Below are positions 49,520 to 58,757 of a stretch of 60,068 nt of DNA, one piece after another. The stretch comes from Pseudomonadota bacterium. Its GTDB lineage: Bacteria; Pseudomonadota; Gammaproteobacteria; Acidiferrobacterales; Acidiferrobacteraceae. The position numbers were made by a program, and so were the translations under genes. Under the pieces are notes generated by a model. It did no database searches, was not told where the DNA came from, and saw nothing but the letters and a program-made list of their open reading frames with translations. Numbering within the stretch: position 1 is the stretch's first letter; the number at the start of each line of letters is the position of its first letter. The DNA lies in contig JAJYDN010000006.1 of assembly GCA_021777535.1 (NCBI GenBank), positions 1 through 60,068 of the forward strand. Direction: 5' to 3'.

Positions 49520-51583
49520 TCAGGCTGGGCCCTCTTCCTGGCGGCAGTATTGGGCAAGGGTTGCGATGATCTCGGCACGCGTCTCTTCGTAGGCCTCGTG
49601 GTTGCGCGCCGCGGCATGGTGGTTGCGATGCACGCTCTCCGCAAGGGGCGTGTTCTCGAGTTGGCGGGTGGCGATGAAGCGGTCGACGGTGTTGTCGGCC
49701 TTGGCGAATATGTCGACGAGTTCCGGCTGGTGGACAATGGTGGCGAGCTGCTGATCCCAGAGCAGGAAGCCCGCCATTGCACCGAGTGCCGTGAGGGGGT
49801 TATGGTCGGGGTCGATAGGGTAGACGTAATTCCTGTGCCAGCGGGGCATCTCCGACGCAGGCATCGGGTGGGCGATTCCATGCCCCTGGCCATGATCGGC
49901 GCCGAGAATGGCGGCCGCCTCGATGAGGGCCGGATGCGCGAGTCCCTCGACGGTCACGGGTATGTCGAAGGCGTGGGCGAGACGGGAGATGTGCAGGATG
50001 AATTCGAGCGCCCGCGTCGGTGTGCGCAAGGCATCGCGGACCAGGGCCTGGTCGATCTTGACCTCGTCAAAAAGATACTGGTTCAGGCGCAGGAGCGAGC
50101 TGTGGCCTGATCCGAGATCATCCTGTGCCACGCGGATACCGGCATCGCGCAGTCTCTGGTAGAAAGCCTGCATGCCGTGGGCGTGGCCATCGTCTGTCTC
50201 GAGCATTTCGAGTTGCAGCTGGTCCGGCGGACATGCGGCAGCGGCAAGCCTGTCAAAAAGGACGGCCTCATAGCGCGGATCGCCCCAGGCGCCGGCGGGG
50301 AAGTTGATGGCAACCGGTATCGGGCGGCCGGGTTCGCCGAAATGGCGCCTGTCCACGCAGGCGCGCTGAAGGCCAATGTCGAAGAGCTGTAGAAGTTCCG
50401 CATCACCAAGGGATGACAGGAAACGGCCGGGAGGAATGAGCTCGCCATCGGCGAGCTCGAGCCGCGCAAGCGCCTCTACCTTGACGAGGACCCCCGTGCG
50501 CAGATCGATGATGGGCTGGTACAGCATGACCACCCGCCCCTCATGAATGAGCTTGCGGTGGAGGAGCTGTTCCTGCCAGGGCACTACCGTAAGCTGGGCC
50601 CCCTTTTGCAAAACGCTGCCCAATACGCCCTGCGTATGCGCAAGGAGACTGCGTATCTGCGAAGTCGAGAAATAGCCCGGCCAGCTGCTATAGAGGCTCA
50701 AGAGCGCAATCGACCGGCCGGCCTCGTCGAGAATCGGTACCGCCGCGCTCGAACGAAAGCCGAGGGTCTGGCCGACCGGCCACCACGGCGCACCCTCGGG
50801 GTCGAGCGCCCAGGCATCGGTCACCACGATCTGCCCGCTGCGCCATGCGCGCCCACCCGGGCCCTGTCCCGCCACCTGGTCTGCGTCGATGCTGATCTTG
50901 GGTATGGAACCATTCTCCATGGCCTGATGATACTGCTCGGCGACAGTGCCCGCGGAGGCCTCGATCTGAAGTTGCCCGTGGGTGTCGGCGCGGCCAAAGA
51001 ATGCCGATACACGCCCTTCGAGGACCGGAAAGACACTCATGATCTCCCGCACGGTATCGCGCACGTTGGCGCCTGCGATGGCGTACTGGTCGATATGCAC
51101 GAAGGCCTCGGCGGTTTCACTTTCCACGCGCCGGAATATTTCCGCCTGTGCACTCAAATCAACCATGATGCGCTGATTGACGACCCGCATGATCCGTTCG
51201 CGCTCGGCGCAGTCGGCGACGACCGCGCCCAGGGTGTCGTGCAAGGCGGTCTGGTAGATGTCGAACGCCTCTATGAGCCAGAGAAGATCGACGCCGACAT
51301 GCGCATGGATGCGTCCGACGCAAACGGCCTCCTTGCGGTGCTGCTCTTCCGTGATTTCGGGCACGAGAATGGCGACGAGATAGGCCGCCTGGCGGTCCTG
51401 GAGGCGCCTGAACTCGTCTGCGCTCAACCGCGCAAAGACGCGCGCCGCGAGGGCGGCACTCGACAGCCTGCGGTAGAACGTTTCGACAAAGACTCCCGAC
51501 AGGTCCCGAATGGCATTTTGGACCGGCCGGAGGACGCGCGCGGCATCTTCCCCGTAGGCGGCTGCGTTTTCCTTGTCTGCCAT
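49520..51583 (-). CDS. Globin-coupled sensor-GAF-EAL cyclic-di-GMP phosphodiesterase
   Basis: 687 residues from ATG 51583, chosen for the AGGGGG box; an upstream TTG at 51631 lacks one. Residues about 15-165 resemble a globin-coupled sensor with candidate proximal His93 in VGRIHAHVGVDLLWL. About 175-330 is GAF-like (GFRSSAAVPILDEAGRSIALL). About 340-575 is EAL, with catalytic residues E370 (VEALAR), N427 (VAINFP), E459, D488/D489 (QDDLGSG), K509, E546 and Q566 all present, so it should be an active c-di-GMP hydrolase. A further helical ~100-residue tail begins PLTALGAMAGFLLWDQQL. There is no GGDEF domain. Likely a gas- or redox-gated regulator of c-di-GMP; Orn would remove its product. Confidence 0.85.
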   Translation of the reverse strand: MADKENAAAYGEDAARVLRPVQNAIRDLSGVFVETFYRRLSSAALAARVFARLSADEFRRLQDRQAAYLVAILVPEITEEQHRKEAVCVGRIHAHVGVDLLWLIEAFDIYQTALHDTLGAVVADCAERERIMRVVNQRIMVDLSAQAEIFRRVESETAEAFVHIDQYAIAGANVRDTVREIMSVFPVLEGRVSAFFGRADTHGQLQIEASAGTVAEQYHQAMENGSIPKISIDADQVAGQGPGGRAWRSGQIVVTDAWALDPEGAPWWPVGQTLGFRSSAAVPILDEAGRSIALLSLYSSWPGYFSTSQIRSLLAHTQGVLGSVLQKGAQLTVVPWQEQLLHRKLIHEGRVVMLYQPIIDLRTGVLVKVEALARLELADGELIPPGRFLSSLGDAELLQLFDIGLQRACVDRRHFGEPGRPIPVAINFPAGAWGDPRYEAVLFDRLAAAACPPDQLQLEMLETDDGHAHGMQAFYQRLRDAGIRVAQDDLGSGHSSLLRLNQYLFDEVKIDQALVRDALRTPTRALEFILHISRLAHAFDIPVTVEGLAHPALIEAAAILGADHGQGHGIAHPMPASEMPRWHRNYVYPIDPDHNPLTALGAMAGFLLWDQQLATIVHQPELVDIFAKADNTVDRFIATRQLENTPLAESVHRNHHAAARNHEAYEETRAEIIATLAQYCRQEEGPA

Positions 51584-51663
51584 ATGCCCCCTGACTGTGT
51601 GAGGTGGCTTGCCCCGATCACGCCCGAGCACAAACGCACGGCGCGTATCTTCAGACTCCGCGC

Positions 51664-51692
51664 ATATTAGCCCAGACAGATAATCCCGTTAA
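51664..51692 (-). promoter_or_regulatory. Promoter candidate for the globin-GAF-EAL gene
   Basis: Minus strand: TTAACG (51692-51687), 17-bp spacer, TAATAT (51669-51664), about 80 bp before the start codon. Reasonable sigma-70 match. Confidence 0.42.
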
Positions 51693-51789
51693 GTCCCGTC
51701 GAATGTTTCGCCACACTCTGCACTGGACGGGGATCGAAAGGCAAGGGGACCATGGAATGATCCGGATTTTCGGCGGACATGGCGCAACG

Positions 51790-52689
51790 TCAGGGCATGT
51801 AGGTAAGCAGTAGCCGATCGCACACCACTTCGCTCTCGAGAGTCGACCCTTCCATCTGAAAGCGGCGCAGCATGGAGCGGCCGACAGGGATGAATATTTC
51901 GCGTGCAAAGAGACCCTTGGGGATGGGCAGATCGCAATGAATGCGCCCCGATTTTTTGGTGCCATCAAGGCTTACGGCCACATGTACGCCGCGAGCCTTG
52001 CAACGGCCGATCTCTTCGAAGAATGCATCGAGCCGAAACGCGTGACCGCCGTAGAGGATCGGCTGGCTGTGTGCGTAGGGTGGATCGCAATAGATGAAAT
52101 CGCCCTTTTTGGCATGCTGCATCGCTTCGCGATAGTCGAGCGTGGCAAAGTCGGCGTGCCGCACGCGCTCGTGCCACATATCGGCGCGTTTTTCGAATCT
52201 TTCGGGCGTAATGGGCTCGTGTCCGCCGCAGGGAGTCGACATATGCCCATCGGTCTTGCGGAAGCGGACGACGCCGCCATAGCAAGAGCGTGTCAGGAAA
52301 AGAAGGTCTGCGCCGTTGGGATTGCGGTTGTAGCGATCACGGATGCTTGCGTAGCCTTCTTTCTTCCCATTGCCGTGAGCGAGGGCCCATCGCTCACCGT
52401 ACCATGCCTTCACGATGTCGGGACGGGTCTTTAAGGTAACCCAGATCTCCATGAGCGGACCAAAGCTGTCAGAGGCGAGCGCGCCATGTGGGGCGAGCGT
52501 CCCGAGAATGGCGCCGCTTCCGAGGAAGGGCTCGTGATAACGCCCCATGCGGGCGGGGAAAGACGCAACGATCTCGCGCGCACAGCGTTGTTTGTTGCCG
52601 ACCCATTTGAGAAGCTGGGCGGCAAGAGGACCGCCGCCTTGTGTGTGCGGGTCGGGGGATTGCCGTCGAGATGGGTATACGGCAGACAT
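51790..52689 (-). CDS. D12-class (Dam-type) adenine-N6 DNA methyltransferase
   Basis: 299 residues from ATG 52689. SAM-binding motif I HEPFLGSGAIL (53-63) follows LLKWVGNKQRCAREIV, as in Dam/DpnM. The catalytic DPPY is at 202-205, preceded by KKGDFIYC. Target-recognition region about 95-170. No restriction endonuclease, specificity subunit or MutH is encoded beside it, so it appears solitary. No strong ribosome-binding site precedes the ATG. GATC is a plausible target from family, not proven. The gene-poor flank (52690-53163), tRNA-Ser downstream and single-gene nature hint at acquisition, perhaps phage-derived. Confidence 0.85.
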   Translation of the reverse strand: MSAVYPSRRQSPDPHTQGGGPLAAQLLKWVGNKQRCAREIVASFPARMGRYHEPFLGSGAILGTLAPHGALASDSFGPLMEIWVTLKTRPDIVKAWYGERWALAHGNGKKEGYASIRDRYNRNPNGADLLFLTRSCYGGVVRFRKTDGHMSTPCGGHEPITPERFEKRADMWHERVRHADFATLDYREAMQHAKKGDFIYCDPPYAHSQPILYGGHAFRLDAFFEEIGRCKARGVHVAVSLDGTKKSGRIHCDLPIPKGLFAREIFIPVGRSMLRRFQMEGSTLESEVVCDRLLLTYMP

Positions 52690-53163
52690 TTCGGTTCGGC
52701 AGGTCCCTTCGGATTCGTGTATTGGCAGGTCGCCGTTCCATTATAGCGTGCGAAGGGCAGGAACAGGGCATGCGACGGGCCGGTATCCCGTCGTTTGCGG
52801 GCTTTCCATCATCGGCAATCGGGGTGCGATGCCTAAAGCCTGACGCGCTGTCCGGCAGCCGCGGCACGCCGCGCCAGGAAACGATGCAGTCCGGCGAAAG
52901 AGCACGGGCCCGGTCCAGGGTATCGTCACCGCAGGCAGGCAGCCCCAGGGGAGGATCGCCTTGCCGTTACCGGGTTTTGCGTTCGTGGCGCCACGGCGGC
53001 AACGCCTGTCCGCAGGCGCGGGGCGGCCCGACCTGGCCACCCCATCCGCTGTTGGCGGCCCGCGCGGTGGTCATCGCCAAAAGCAGGGCACCGGCTGCGG
53101 CCGGCAGCGCGCCGTGTAGTCATGTGTGCTTCGTTGCGACGTTACATCCTCCCCATGGTGTGG
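52690..53163. other. 474-bp gene-free stretch
   Basis: Open frames occur on both strands, but their translations are Arg/Ala/Gly-rich with no family resemblance and no ribosome-binding site. I see no RNA gene, no inverted repeat of note and no mobile-element end. It contains the upstream region of the methylase gene and the 3' side of the DsrE-like gene. Confidence 0.4.
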
Positions 53164-53958
53164 TCATTTGATGTAGTGGAATCCGGCCAGCTGCAACTCC
53201 GGAAGTGTACCCACCACTCCGGGCGTCAGAACCACGCCGGGGATCAGATGATTGGTGAATTCGGCCGCCATGTGCGCGTGATCGAGATGGTCCGGATTGA
53301 TGCCCCGTTTGCGGATTCCCATCGTGAGTTCCCAGATGGCATTGTGGCAGGCGAGGAAGACGGCGCCGCGCCGCTGCAAGACGGTGATGCTGTTGTCATG
53401 CGGAGAGAAGGGCCCCTGCGGATTCTCGAAATCGGCCGGGTTGCCGTGCGCGGCGGGTGGCGCTGCCAGCCAGATATTGCGATCCCATTTTCCGCGCGTG
53501 AACGTCCGCAGGTACTTGTGCCAGATGAAATCGTCATAAAGCGCCATGTGCGCCGAGCCGTGGGTGGCGGATACGCAGAGGAAATCCGAATGCTGGAAAG
53601 ACCAGATCTGCGCGTTCAGGGCATTGCGCATGAGATTGAGCCAGGGGCTGTCGAGGGCGGTGTTGTCCCACACCTGCTTGGGGGCTCCCTGGTAGCGCAT
53701 CAGCAGGTCCAGCGCCTCGGCGTCCCATTGATCGGGGTGTGTCAGGATCATGGGAACTGTGTGGAAGGTCCTTCGCCGCGGGGCCCTGGCCAGGGCCGTG
53801 GTGAGATCCTCCAGCGTAGAGTTTCCGGGTGCCATCAGGCCGATGGGGCGCACGGCGGCAGACGCGCTGTGGGCGCCTGTCATGGCAACACCCGCAAGTC
53901 CCAGTCCGGTTACAGTCATCTTGATCGCATCGCGGCGGTTTATTGGTCGCTTTGACAT
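53164..53958 (-). CDS. Tat-exported DsrE-like protein
   Basis: 264 residues from ATG 53958 (AAGGAGA box); the frame runs upstream to 54051 without a ribosome-binding site. A twin-arginine signal INRRDAIK followed by a hydrophobic run (MTVTGLGLAGVAMTGAHSAS) indicates export to the periplasm. The C-terminal part, with RGAVFLACHNAIWELTMG, LIPGVVLTPGVVGTLPELQL and AGFHYIK, matches the DsrE/DsrF-like fold with a conserved Cys, as in sulfur-relay proteins. The middle (about 60-200), rich in Trp and His, is unusual for the family. A periplasmic role in sulfur handling is possible but unproven. Confidence 0.72.
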   Translation of the reverse strand: MSKRPINRRDAIKMTVTGLGLAGVAMTGAHSASAAVRPIGLMAPGNSTLEDLTTALARAPRRRTFHTVPMILTHPDQWDAEALDLLMRYQGAPKQVWDNTALDSPWLNLMRNALNAQIWSFQHSDFLCVSATHGSAHMALYDDFIWHKYLRTFTRGKWDRNIWLAAPPAAHGNPADFENPQGPFSPHDNSITVLQRRGAVFLACHNAIWELTMGIRKRGINPDHLDHAHMAAEFTNHLIPGVVLTPGVVGTLPELQLAGFHYIK

Positions 53959-54431
53959 GACACACTCTCCTTGATATGGAATTCGGTCCCATCCCGCAAA
54001 ACGTCCCGCGCAGCCCGATGGGCGGGGCCCGCGCGCGATCCCTTCTTTCATGGTATCCGCCGGGCGGCGCCCGTGGATGTGACGATTATGGGGAACAGGG
54101 GCTCACACGGCCATAGGGCATGCAATGGCGCACGTTTCCATCGGGCAGCAAGGCGAAGGCGGGGGTCCATGGGCCCCGGGCATGGAAGGGAACGAGCCGA
54201 TGAGCGCTCCGGTCCCTGACGCGAAGACCGGACCGGTGCGCTGGAGGTCCCGCCTGTAGCGGGGACCGGATATCGGACCGGCGTCACCAGGCCGCCCAAA
54301 AAGGGGGCCATGACGTCACAGGGATGATGCCCAAGGACGCTCATGCCGCGATCCGCGGGTGCAATCGCCGCCGCGCGATCCCCCATGGGCGCCAAAGGCG
54401 GCACGCGGCGAGTCACGCGCAGAGAATGCTC
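53959..54431. other. 473-bp region between the DsrE-like gene and tRNA-Ser
   Basis: No gene recognised. It has three direct copies of GGACCGG (54230-54236, 54263-54269, 54275-54281), one inverted copy CCGGTCC (54209-54215), and a hairpin GGTCCCGC/GCGGGGACC (about 54246-54267). These could be protein-binding or structural elements. No copy of the tRNA 3' end was found, so an attachment site is not supported. Confidence 0.35.
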
Positions 54432-54519
54432 TGGCGGAGAGGGAGGGATTCGAACCCCCGGAAGGTTGCCCTTCAACGGTTTTCAAGACCGCCGCAATCG
54501 ACCGCTCTGCCACCTCTCC
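54432..54519 (-). tRNA. tRNA-Ser (anticodon UGA)
   Basis: 88 nt including an encoded 3' CCA. Acceptor GGAGAGG pairs with CCTCTCC with discriminator G. The D arm begins TGGCAGAGCGGTC. Anticodon loop CTTGAAA gives UGA (54483-54485 on the complement). A long variable arm (TTGAAGGGCAACCTTCC) is the class II feature of tRNA-Ser, and the T loop is GGTTCGAATCC. Decodes UCA and related serine codons. Confidence 0.97.
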
Positions 54520-54527
54520 GTCGCAAC

Positions 54528-54533
54528 ATAGTA
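54528..54533 (-). promoter_or_regulatory. -10 candidate for tRNA-Ser
   Basis: TACTAT on the minus strand, ending 9 bp before the mature 5' end; no convincing -35 hexamer at normal spacing. Confidence 0.3.
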
Positions 54534-54656
54534 GCATGAGCCAGGTAGCTCCCATAGCCGCCGTCGTGCACCCCGGGAGATGCAAAAGATTCCGCCGCCC
54601 CTGTCGCTTCGCGCTCAAGCCCGCTAGAGTAACCGGAAAGAGGCCCGGGGTAGATC

Positions 54657-56195
54657 ATGGCGCGGTCGCGCAAAAAACCAATCCGGAAATCGAAGGCAAG
54701 GATTCGGCGGGTTGCTACCGCCCGTGCGCCGGTGGTTGCTGCGGTCGACCTCGGCTCGAACAGTTTCCATCTGGTCATCGCCCAGATCCGGGACGGCGCA
54801 CCCTTTGTGGTCGACCGTGCGCGCGAGATGCTGCGTTTTGGTTCGGCGCTCGACCACCACGGCAAAATCCGCCCGGAAAGCGCCAAGGCCGCTTTACTGT
54901 GCCTCAGGCGGTTTGGACAGCATCTGGCGCTTTGGCGGCCACAGCTCGTGCGCGCGGTGGGCACCAATACGCTGCGGGTTGCCGCGCAGTCGGATGACTT
55001 TCTGGCCCGTGCCGAAGAACGGCTTGGGGCGCCTATTTCCGTCATTTCCGGTGTAGAGGAGGCGCGTCTCATCTACCGGGGAGTCAGTCCGGGACTTGCC
55101 GGAAACGAGCGCGTCCTGCTGATCGACGTCGGGGGCGGCAGCACCGAGATCGTCGTGGGCGAGGGTTCCGTGCCGCAGGTCATGGAGAGTGTCACGCTCG
55201 GTAGCGTGACACTGACCGACGAGGTGTTCACGGGCCATCTGTTGAGCGAGACGCGTTTTGCGCAGGCGGTGAAGAAGGCGCGGGCCCGTCTCATGACGGT
55301 CCATGGGGCCGTGATGGCAGCCGGCTGGACGCGCGTGATGGGCTCGTCGGGAACGGTGCGCGCCGTCGAGAGCATGGTGCGTGATTCGGGTCTGGCCGAA
55401 CGCGGGCTACGCCGGGCGCATGTCGAGGAAGTGATCCGCCGGCTGATCGCCCAGCGGCGCATCGACCGGCTCGTGATGCCGGGGCTTGCGACGGAGCGGG
55501 CGCCGGTCATCATGGGCGGACTTGCCGTGCTCATGGCGGTGTTCGATGTGTTCGGCGTCGACACGATGGAGGTCTCACGCGGCGCGTTGCGTGAAGGAAT
55601 CCTTTACGACCTGATCGACCAGATGCAGGGACAGGACGTGCGTTCGGCAGCCGTAACCGGGCTTGCCGAGCGTTGGCCGACCCCCATGGGGGAAGACGTC
55701 GCGCACGGTGTCACCCAATTCGCTGGGTCGGTGGCCGCCGCCTGGTCGCTTACCGACGAGGATCGCCGCTTTCTGGAATGGGGCGCGCGGCTCCATGGTT
55801 GCGGGGAGGCAATTGCCCACACACGCTTTCATCTCCACAGCGCCTATATCGTGCGTTCAGCAGAACTCGCCGGGTTTTCCCGCCATCAACAGGACTTCCT
55901 CGGCGCCCTGATCGAGCTCCACCGGGGCCGCTGGAGCGGATCGAATCTCCGTTCCCTGAAGGGCCTGTACGGAGGCAGCATCATCCGGCTTGCCGCATTG
56001 TTGCGTTTGGCAGTCGCGACCGAGCGGATGCGGGCCGCCTACGGGCACCTGACGGTTCATCTGAACGCCCAGGGGGCCCGGTTGCGTATCCATGTCACCA
56101 TGCGATCGGGGATTCAGCGTGCAGCCGCCCTTGCCGATCTCGCCGAAGAGTGTGCGCAGATGGCGAAAAGCGGCATCCGCTTCGCGCTGGACTAA
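54657..56195 (+). CDS. ppx: Exopolyphosphatase / pppGpp phosphohydrolase (Ppx/GppA)
   Basis: 512 residues from ATG 54657. A basic N-terminus (ARSRKKPIRKSKARIRR) precedes the actin-like ATPase fold: AAVDLGSNSFHLVIAQI, RAVGTNTLRVA, ISGVEEARLIYRGV, LLIDVGGGSTEIVVGEG and MGSSGTVRAVE. A C-terminal HD-like domain (about 320-500) includes GARLHGCGEAIAHTRFH. It hydrolyses polyphosphate chains and possibly pppGpp. Convergent with ppk1, which makes polyP, so opposing enzymes are encoded side by side. Confidence 0.95.
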   Translation: MARSRKKPIRKSKARIRRVATARAPVVAAVDLGSNSFHLVIAQIRDGAPFVVDRAREMLRFGSALDHHGKIRPESAKAALLCLRRFGQHLALWRPQLVRAVGTNTLRVAAQSDDFLARAEERLGAPISVISGVEEARLIYRGVSPGLAGNERVLLIDVGGGSTEIVVGEGSVPQVMESVTLGSVTLTDEVFTGHLLSETRFAQAVKKARARLMTVHGAVMAAGWTRVMGSSGTVRAVESMVRDSGLAERGLRRAHVEEVIRRLIAQRRIDRLVMPGLATERAPVIMGGLAVLMAVFDVFGVDTMEVSRGALREGILYDLIDQMQGQDVRSAAVTGLAERWPTPMGEDVAHGVTQFAGSVAAAWSLTDEDRRFLEWGARLHGCGEAIAHTRFHLHSAYIVRSAELAGFSRHQQDFLGALIELHRGRWSGSNLRSLKGLYGGSIIRLAALLRLAVATERMRAAYGHLTVHLNAQGARLRIHVTMRSGIQRAAALADLAEECAQMAKSGIRFALD

Positions 56196-56600
56196 CCAGC
56201 AGCTCCAGCAGGCGCGGCTTTTAGTGGCGCGGCTGGGGGATGTCATGAATGCGCCCCGGGCCTCATATGTGGTCGCCAAGCCATGAGTGCGCGACGGCGT
56301 CCGGAGCACGCTAACGATCGATGGCCTCTTCACGGCGCCCACGCGCAGGTCCATGGCTCGCGTGTCACGGGCGGCCGCCAAGAGGACGCCGTATGGGGAT
56401 ACGGGCCGGATCCGGACACAAGGCGTGACCGGGTGCCGTGATGACAAGACCGCGCAGGAAGTCTTCGGGCGCATCATCGCGTGCCCGCATCCCATGACCG
56501 GGCCGGCAAACCTCGCCACCGACGTGACCTCCCAGCCGGCCATCGGCGAAGTCATCCGGGCCAATCGGCGATCAAGTTCCGGACACAATGCGGTACCGCA
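56196..56600. other. 405-bp region between convergent ppx and ppk1
   Basis: Frames are open on both strands, but the translations (Arg/Ser/Thr-rich) match nothing I recognise and lack ribosome-binding sites. No clear terminator hairpin. It may be a decayed gene, but no family can be named. Confidence 0.35.
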
Positions 56601-58673
56601 TCAGGGATTGGGCCGGTTCCCGAGGAGGGCGAGCAGTTGCGCCTGCGCGTCATGCAAGCGCTTGCGCGCGTGGGTGTGCCGGTAGCTGCCGTCGGCGTAC
56701 AGTATCCAGGCCCGCTGGTTGTCTTTCAGATAACGCTTGAGATCACGCAGGATGCGGTCACGCAGGCGCGGCTGTGCGATGGGGAAACACACCTCGAGAC
56801 GGCGGAAGAAGTTGCGCTCCATCCAGTCGGCGCTTGCGAGATAAATCTCTTTTTTTCCGTTATTACGGAAATAATATACGCGGCTGTGTTCGAGGAAACG
56901 CCCGACCACCGAACGCACCTGGATGTTGTCGGAGACACCCTTGATGCCGGGGCGCAGGCAGCACATGCCGCGCACGATGAGCTGGATGCGCACGCCCGCC
57001 TGGGAGGCGCGGTAGAGCGCCTGAATGACTTCGGGTTCCGTGAGCGCATTGATCTTGGCGATGATGTGCGCCGGGCGCCCTGCTTCGGCTGCCGCCTGCT
57101 CGCGCTGAATGAGATTGATGATGTGCGCATGCAGGGCGAACGGTGACTGGATGAGACGCTGCAAATGGGTCGGCGCACCAAGGCTCGTAAGCTGCTGGAA
57201 GATGTGATGGACATCCGCTCCGACTTCGGGGTCTGCGCTGAAAAGGCCGTAGTCCGTATAGGCCATCGCAGTCCGCGGATGGTAGTTGCCGGTGCCAAGA
57301 TGCACGTAGCGGCGCAGCATGGTTCCCTCGCGGCGCACGACGAGCACCATCTTGGCGTGCGTCTTGTAGCCCACTACGCCGTACATGACATGCGCACCGG
57401 CTTCCTGCAGGCGGTTCGCCATCGCGATGTTGGCGGCTTCGTCAAAGCGCGCCCGCAACTCGATGACGACCGCAACCTCTTTGCCGGCCTGCGCGGCGGC
57501 CACCAGGGCGTCGATGATCGCCGATTCCGGTCCGACCCGGTAAATCGTCTGCTTGATGGCGAGGACTTGCGGATCGGCGGCGGCCGTGGCAATGAATTCC
57601 GCGACCGGCAGAAAGGATTCGAAGGGGTGATGGAGGAGGATGTCGCCCCGGCGGATCGCCGCAAAGATGTCACCGGGCTGCAGGAGGGCACGGGGTATTC
57701 CCGGGACAAAGGCGGGGAACTTGAGATCGATCCGCTCGATGCGGTCGTAGATTTCACCTATCCGGTTCAGGTTTACCGGGCCGTTGACCGCATAGAGGTC
57801 GTCCGGGCCAAGCCCGAAACGCCGCAACAGGAAGGCGGCGGTCTCCTGGGGACATTCGCTCGATACCTCGAGACGCACGGCATCGCCATAGCGGCGCGAA
57901 GCCAGTTCCCCCTGAACGGCGCGTAAGATATCATCCACTTCCTCGTCTTCGACGGACAAATCACTGTTGCGGGTGACCCGGAACTGGTAGCAGCCCAACA
58001 CCCGCATGCCGGGAAAGAGCTCATCTACGTAGGCATGGATCACAGACGACAGCAAGACGAAATCATAAGCGCCACGGCCGGCACGGGGCAGGGCGATGAC
58101 GCGGGAGAGCGCGCGCGGAGCCTGTACGATCGCCATGCCGCCCTGGCGGCCGAACGCGTCTTTCCCCTCGAGCTGCACGATGAAGTTCAGGCTCTTGTTC
58201 AGGACGCGTGGAAACGGATGTGCGGGGTCGAGGCCCAAAGGACTCAGGATCGGAGCGAGCTCTTCATGAAAGTAGTGCCGCAGCCAGGCGTCCTGGACAG
58301 GCGTCCAGGAGTCGCGCTTGATGATGCGGATGTTGCGTTCGGCAAGCGCCGGGATAAGTAGCTCATTCAAGACCTGGTACTGGTCGCGCACGAGATCCAC
58401 GACGTCCTTGCGGACCGCATCGAGCACATCGACCACGGTCTTGTCGTCGGCAGACAAGGGGGCGGCTTTCAGTTCGGCGCGCTGCTTCAATCCCGCCACG
58501 CGCACCTCGAAGAACTCATCCAGATTGGTGCTCGAAATGCACATGAAGCGGAGCCGCTCGAGGAGCGGCAGCGCCTCATCCTTGGCCTGCTCGAGCACCC
58601 GCTGGTTGAAGGCAAGGGCGCTCAGTTCGCGGTTCAGGTAAAGGGCCGGGTCTTTCAGATCGACAGGGGTCAT
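56601..58673 (-). CDS. ppk1: Polyphosphate kinase 1
   Basis: 690 residues from ATG 58673. N domain LYLNRELSALAFNQRVLEQA, head domain STNLDEFFEVRVAGLKQ, and two PLD-like C domains with the autophosphorylated His in GYKTHAKMVLVVRREG and HLGTGNYHPRTA. The second has RGMCCLRPGIKGVSDNIQV and SVVGRFLEHSRVYYFRN. It polymerises ATP gamma-phosphate into polyphosphate. Full-length; promoter lies in the 84-bp gap shared with the divergent MFS gene. Confidence 0.98.
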   Translation of the reverse strand: MTPVDLKDPALYLNRELSALAFNQRVLEQAKDEALPLLERLRFMCISSTNLDEFFEVRVAGLKQRAELKAAPLSADDKTVVDVLDAVRKDVVDLVRDQYQVLNELLIPALAERNIRIIKRDSWTPVQDAWLRHYFHEELAPILSPLGLDPAHPFPRVLNKSLNFIVQLEGKDAFGRQGGMAIVQAPRALSRVIALPRAGRGAYDFVLLSSVIHAYVDELFPGMRVLGCYQFRVTRNSDLSVEDEEVDDILRAVQGELASRRYGDAVRLEVSSECPQETAAFLLRRFGLGPDDLYAVNGPVNLNRIGEIYDRIERIDLKFPAFVPGIPRALLQPGDIFAAIRRGDILLHHPFESFLPVAEFIATAAADPQVLAIKQTIYRVGPESAIIDALVAAAQAGKEVAVVIELRARFDEAANIAMANRLQEAGAHVMYGVVGYKTHAKMVLVVRREGTMLRRYVHLGTGNYHPRTAMAYTDYGLFSADPEVGADVHHIFQQLTSLGAPTHLQRLIQSPFALHAHIINLIQREQAAAEAGRPAHIIAKINALTEPEVIQALYRASQAGVRIQLIVRGMCCLRPGIKGVSDNIQVRSVVGRFLEHSRVYYFRNNGKKEIYLASADWMERNFFRRLEVCFPIAQPRLRDRILRDLKRYLKDNQRAWILYADGSYRHTHARKRLHDAQAQLLALLGNRPNP

Positions 58674-58757
58674 GAGATCAGGGGCCGAATGATGCCGTCA
58701 CGCGGCACGCAAACATCGATTGTTATGGGAAAAGTTTAGCATGATTCGGAGTCCAGC

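Noticed and set aside
52641-53171. Plus-strand ORF in the gene-free stretch
   Set aside because: No ribosome-binding site, Arg/Ser/Gly-rich translation, no recognisable motif.
54432-54519. tRNA-Ser as an integration site for an accessory island
   Set aside because: No integrase gene and no direct repeat of the tRNA 3' end seen nearby; the idea remains unsupported.
56287-56685. Plus-strand ORF between ppx and ppk1
   Set aside because: Overlaps the ppk1 3' end, lacks a ribosome-binding site and resembles nothing known; left as unassigned.
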